Assembly (NCBI GenBank): GCA_964568355.1
Contig: CAZMRK010000479.1
Coordinates: forward strand, 1-38,064
Source: JAJPJX01 sp964568355
GTDB lineage: Bacteria; Acidobacteriota; Terriglobia; Bryobacterales; Bryobacteraceae
Reading direction: 5' to 3'
DNA: 38,064 bases
Below, piece by piece: positions 35,639 to 38,064 of this stretch. The notes under the pieces are model-generated. The model did no database searches. It was not told where the DNA came from and worked only from the letters and a program-made list of their open reading frames with translations. The position numbers and the translations under genes are program-made. Numbering within the stretch: the stretch's first letter is position 1; the number at the start of each line of letters is the position of its first letter.

Positions 35639-36841
35639 TTAAGACGCCTTTCGACGAGGCATCCTGACGATCTTCGGTTTTCCAAGCACCTCCTCTTCTA
35701 GTTTTCGGGCCGCGATGGCGCGGTCCTTGACTGACGTTTTTGTGTACTCCTCGATCGCAACACCCACGCCATGGCCCCGCTGATCCGCGGTCACCTTTGG
35801 ATCAAGCTTCAGCCGGTGCCCGATGCTGGCGTGCGTTGACCGCATCACCTGAAAATCCACCCAGTCCAGCCCGAGCGGTTTGAGCTTCGGGCGGATGTAG
35901 TCGTACATGAGGGTGTCCTTCCAGACCGGCTTGCCTCTTTCGCCGGCGAACACGTATGCATCCGGCTCGGGTCCAACCGCATCCCGCATCCACTCTCGAA
36001 GCAACTCGGCCGTCCTTGGCGGGATCGCCACCTCACGCCGTGAGGGGTCCGTCTTGGGCCGGTCGATGTCGCCGCGGTACACGCGCTGTTCGACCTTCAC
36101 TACGGTCGCGTCCTCGCACACATGGCGCCGCTGCAGCGCGAGCATTTCGCCTGGCCGAAACCCAGCGAAGATCGCCATGTGCAGCAGTAGCCGTTCCCGC
36201 TGGCCGACGGCGCCCAGCGCGAGGGTTACCTCCTCGGGCGTCATCGCGCGAGTTCTGCCTCTCGGCGCATACTTCGGCGTGTATAGCCGAGTGGCCGGGT
36301 TGGCTGCGATCACTTTTTCCGCCATTGCCATCTCAAGAATGGCGCTGAGGTCCCAACGCAGATGATCCACCACCGAAAACGACAATCCCGCATCGGCCTT
36401 GCGCTCCAGAAACCCCTGGAGGGACCTCAGCGAGAAATCCTTCAGCGCCGCGTCCCCGAGCTCGGTCAGGATGTGGTGCCTGATCCGGTTCTCGGATGTC
36501 CCCTGCGTTGACCGTTTCCACTTTCCGCGTTGGAACGGTAGGTACACTTGTTCCACGAACTCCCGGAGCAGTACTGGCCGCAGCCCGCCCGTTTCCGGTT
36601 GCTCGCTGCCGTTCACCGAGCGCATGATCTCGTCGCGCAACTGCTGCGCCGCCGTCTTGGTCATGCTGCCGGCGCCGAGAGTGTGATAGCGGCGATGCCC
36701 GGCATCGTCGTAATATAAGACCACCCATTTCTTTGCCTTTCCACGCCTCCGTAGCTGGAGGCTTCCTTTCTGAAATCTCCTGCGTTTCACGGATTCCTCC
36801 CGAAGCGCAGGTGTTGGTTTGGAGTGGTCCGAGTTTAACAT
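35639..36841 (-). CDS. Tyrosine-type site-specific integrase
   Basis: A 400-residue recombinase. The N-terminal part (about 22-60) is a basic beta-rich arm-binding-like domain, followed by a SAM-like core-binding domain (about 88-185) and the catalytic domain (about 198-375). Visible catalytic residues are Arg229 (FAGFRPGEML), Lys263 in the beta-hairpin (RPKTDPSRR), Arg334 (QVMRSTHAS), His357 (QRGHG) and Tyr366 (IEEYTKTS). The HxxR motif starts with Gln rather than His, as seen in some integrases of this type. AAGGAGG lies 10 nt before the ATG at 36841. It ends 50 bp from tRNA-Gly and is last in a minus-strand series after two HTH genes. Confidence 0.95.
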   Translation of the reverse strand: MLNSDHSKPTPALREESVKRRRFQKGSLQLRRRGKAKKWVVLYYDDAGHRRYHTLGAGSMTKTAAQQLRDEIMRSVNGSEQPETGGLRPVLLREFVEQVYLPFQRGKWKRSTQGTSENRIRHHILTELGDAALKDFSLRSLQGFLERKADAGLSFSVVDHLRWDLSAILEMAMAEKVIAANPATRLYTPKYAPRGRTRAMTPEEVTLALGAVGQRERLLLHMAIFAGFRPGEMLALQRRHVCEDATVVKVEQRVYRGDIDRPKTDPSRREVAIPPRTAELLREWMRDAVGPEPDAYVFAGERGKPVWKDTLMYDYIRPKLKPLGLDWVDFQVMRSTHASIGHRLKLDPKVTADQRGHGVGVAIEEYTKTSVKDRAIAARKLEEEVLGKPKIVRMPRRKAS

Positions 36842-36874
36842 TCCGCTCGGTCCTCCTTCCAGGCAGGGCGATCG

Positions 36875-37153
36875 CTATGCTGCTTGACCCGCGTTGCCAC
36901 GCTGCACCTCGCCGCCCACGCTCTGGCTCTCCACGTTCCTGATCCAGTCGGTCAGCGCTCCACGGCGAATCCGGACGCTGCGTCCCGCGCGGACATGATG
37001 AACCGGCGGCATCCCGCTCACCTCACCGCGGATGAGGCGGAGCATGTGGGAATACGAAACCTTCAACACGCATGCCGCTTGATGGACCGTGAGGATCTCG
37101 TTTGGATCGGCTGGAATCGGTTCCCGTCCCTTATCCAAGATGGCGGTATTCAT
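36875..37153 (-). CDS. Excisionase-family helix-turn-helix protein (AlpA/Xis-like)
   Basis: A 92-residue DNA-binding protein. Residues about 20-75 are a MerR-like excisionase fold: EILTVHQAACVLKVSYSHML as helix-turn-helix, then the wing and the closing GRSVRIRRGALTDWI, typical of excisionase-family domains. Such proteins steer integrase towards excision or regulate element genes. GGGAGGTGA just before the ATG supports the start. It ends 33 bp before the integrase start, so the two are probably co-transcribed. It is similar in plan to the next gene upstream (37176-37379) but longer at both ends. Confidence 0.8.
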   Translation of the reverse strand: MNTAILDKGREPIPADPNEILTVHQAACVLKVSYSHMLRLIRGEVSGMPPVHHVRAGRSVRIRRGALTDWIRNVESQSVGGEVQRGNAGQAA

Positions 37154-37175
37154 GGTTCACCTCCCTTTGCGCGAC

Positions 37176-37379
37176 TCACTGCCGCTTATTGCTTTCCATC
37201 CACTGATCCAGCCATTCCCGCCGGACCAGCTTGCGCCGGCCCATGGCTATATGGGTAAGCCTGGGAATGCCGCGGACCTTGCCCGCGAGAACATGAGACA
37301 CGTGCGTCTTCGAGCAGCGGAGGATCGCTGCCACATCGTTGATCGTCAGGATGGGTGCGTCTTTTGCGACTTCTTGCAT
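37176..37379 (-). CDS. Small excisionase-family helix-turn-helix protein
   Basis: A 67-residue protein that is almost entirely one excisionase-type winged helix: PILTINDVAAILRCSKTHVS, then GRRKLVRREWLDQWM as the wing and last helix. GAGGTGA lies about 6 nt before the ATG. It sits between the TraB-like gene (11 bp upstream) and the longer HTH gene (22 bp downstream) in one minus-strand run. Two adjacent excisionase-like proteins in one element suggest either a division of labour (excision and gene control) or an old duplication. Which one is the recombination directionality factor cannot be told. Confidence 0.78.
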   Translation of the reverse strand: MQEVAKDAPILTINDVAAILRCSKTHVSHVLAGKVRGIPRLTHIAMGRRKLVRREWLDQWMESNKRQ

Positions 37380-37390
37380 TTGGAATCACC

Positions 37391-38064
37391 TCAAGAATTG
37401 ATTGCTGAAATCAGTGGCAGCCCGAAAAGGCGGGCCCACGAACGAGCGCATGCTTGTTGAACGCGAGGCACGATCGTGCCGGCCGTCCACGCCTCGTTCG
37501 AGGTCGCGATCAACACCGTGGGCCGTTCGATGGCTGAGCGGAGCATCGGCCAGACGAGCAGTTGCTCGTAGCAGATCAGAATTGCCGCGCGCTGGCCCCC
37601 GACCTCGACCGTGCCGGCGCCAAACAGGTCCATCGCAACACCTCCGTTCCGCCGGAATGGATTCCACATCCCGCCGGGCACCGGGATGCGCTGGTGAACG
37701 GCGCCGCGGGCCTTTTTGCCGAAGGTAATTACCGAATTGTGGTATCGCGAAGATCCTGGGATCGGCTGGATGGCGCCGATCAGCACCGTTTTCCCTGTAC
37801 CAGAAATCGTCGGCATCCAGAACACTTCCGTGGCCTCGGTCCAGCGGCGTACCGCTGCCTCCGGAAACACCAGAAAATCCGCCCTGGAGCGCACGACACG
37901 CCGCTGAAGTCCCTCCTCGATAGCCAAGTCGGTGAGATCTCCACGGTACGCTTGGCGCTGGATGTGGGTCGCTTCTCCTTCCCAACTGTTCGGTATTGGA
38001 AGAGGCTTCGTCTGAGCATTCAGCGCCAGGCTCGCAGCAACGGCGGTGAGCGCGGCCATCAGTC
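37391..38064 (-). CDS. traB: TraB-like carbon-nitrogen hydrolase (conjugal transfer), 5' end outside window
   Basis: The C-terminal 222 or so residues of a nitrilase-superfamily protein; the frame is open to the window edge. After a hydrophobic stretch (ALTAVAASLALNA) come the catalytic Glu in FLVFPEAAVRRW and the catalytic Cys in AAILICYEQLL. Where the family keeps its catalytic Lys, this reads AVHQRIPVPGGMW, so Lys is not evident. Conjugative plasmids and elements of the Agrobacterium type encode TraB, a transfer protein of this fold with membrane helices at the N-terminus, which would lie beyond the edge. An apolipoprotein N-acyltransferase (Lnt) relative is the main alternative. Context next to an integrase favours TraB. 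Confidence 0.62.
   Translation of the reverse strand, partial: LMAALTAVAASLALNAQTKPLPIPNSWEGEATHIQRQAYRGDLTDLAIEEGLQRRVVRSRADFLVFPEAAVRRWTEATEVFWMPTISGTGKTVLIGAIQPIPGSSRYHNSVITFGKKARGAVHQRIPVPGGMWNPFRRNGGVAMDLFGAGTVEVGGQRAAILICYEQLLVWPMLRSAIERPTVLIATSNEAWTAGTIVPRVQQACARSWARLFGLPLISAINS

Overview
The window looks like chromosome of an acidobacterium of the Bryobacter/Solibacter type. This rests on content rather than a marker gene: three very large Oar-like TonB receptors that each begin with a carboxypeptidase-regulatory-like domain, GC-rich coding sequence, an LptD-type outer membrane assembly protein, and a dense set of exported carbohydrate enzymes with twin-arginine leaders. The genus is an inference.

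Positions 1-4948 are housekeeping and envelope genes: the end of clpS, an exported parvulin-type prolyl isomerase, a zinc-ribbon/RDD membrane protein on the minus strand, and lptD. Positions 5028-11537 hold a divergent pair, an Oar-like receptor (minus) and a lipoprotein of the PcRGLX/YetA rhamnogalacturonan exolyase type (plus), sharing a short promoter region. Positions 11538-12125 are wreckage: the frameshifted C-terminal end of a glycoside-hydrolase-type gene on the minus strand, abutting a degraded second copy of the last ~139 bp of lptD. A second Oar-like receptor follows (12126-15302).

Positions 15303-17494 hold an intact FAD/NAD/2Fe-2S electron-transfer subunit with a truncated 4Fe-4S partner, as in the beta-gamma part of NiFe hydrogenases, without catalytic subunits. 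The truncated partner is joined head-on to a truncated OmpA domain. A secreted GH42-like enzyme (17495-19561) and a convergent ROK regulator (19601-20887) follow.

Positions 21227-31592 form a plus-strand catabolic locus: a third Oar-like receptor with a good sigma70-type promoter and an intrinsic terminator, then a Tat-type exported TIM-barrel protein, an NAD-dependent epimerase/dehydratase, a 48-residue membrane protein paired with an SSS sodium:solute symporter, a Tat-type sugar isomerase-like protein, and a Tat-type Gfo/Idh/MocA oxidoreductase. A GH106-like rhamnosidase candidate (31685-34327, minus) and a dead fragment of a second GH106-like gene (34444-34762) flank it. Together with the YetA-like lyase this suggests use of rhamnose-containing plant polysaccharide: hydrolysis and possibly oxidation outside the cytoplasm, then sodium-coupled uptake.

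At 35514 a tRNA-Gly(CCC) gene is followed at once by a tyrosine integrase, two small excisionase-like HTH genes and the end of a TraB-like nitrilase-family transfer gene, all on the minus strand. This is the integrase end of an integrative, probably conjugative, element whose other end lies outside the window.
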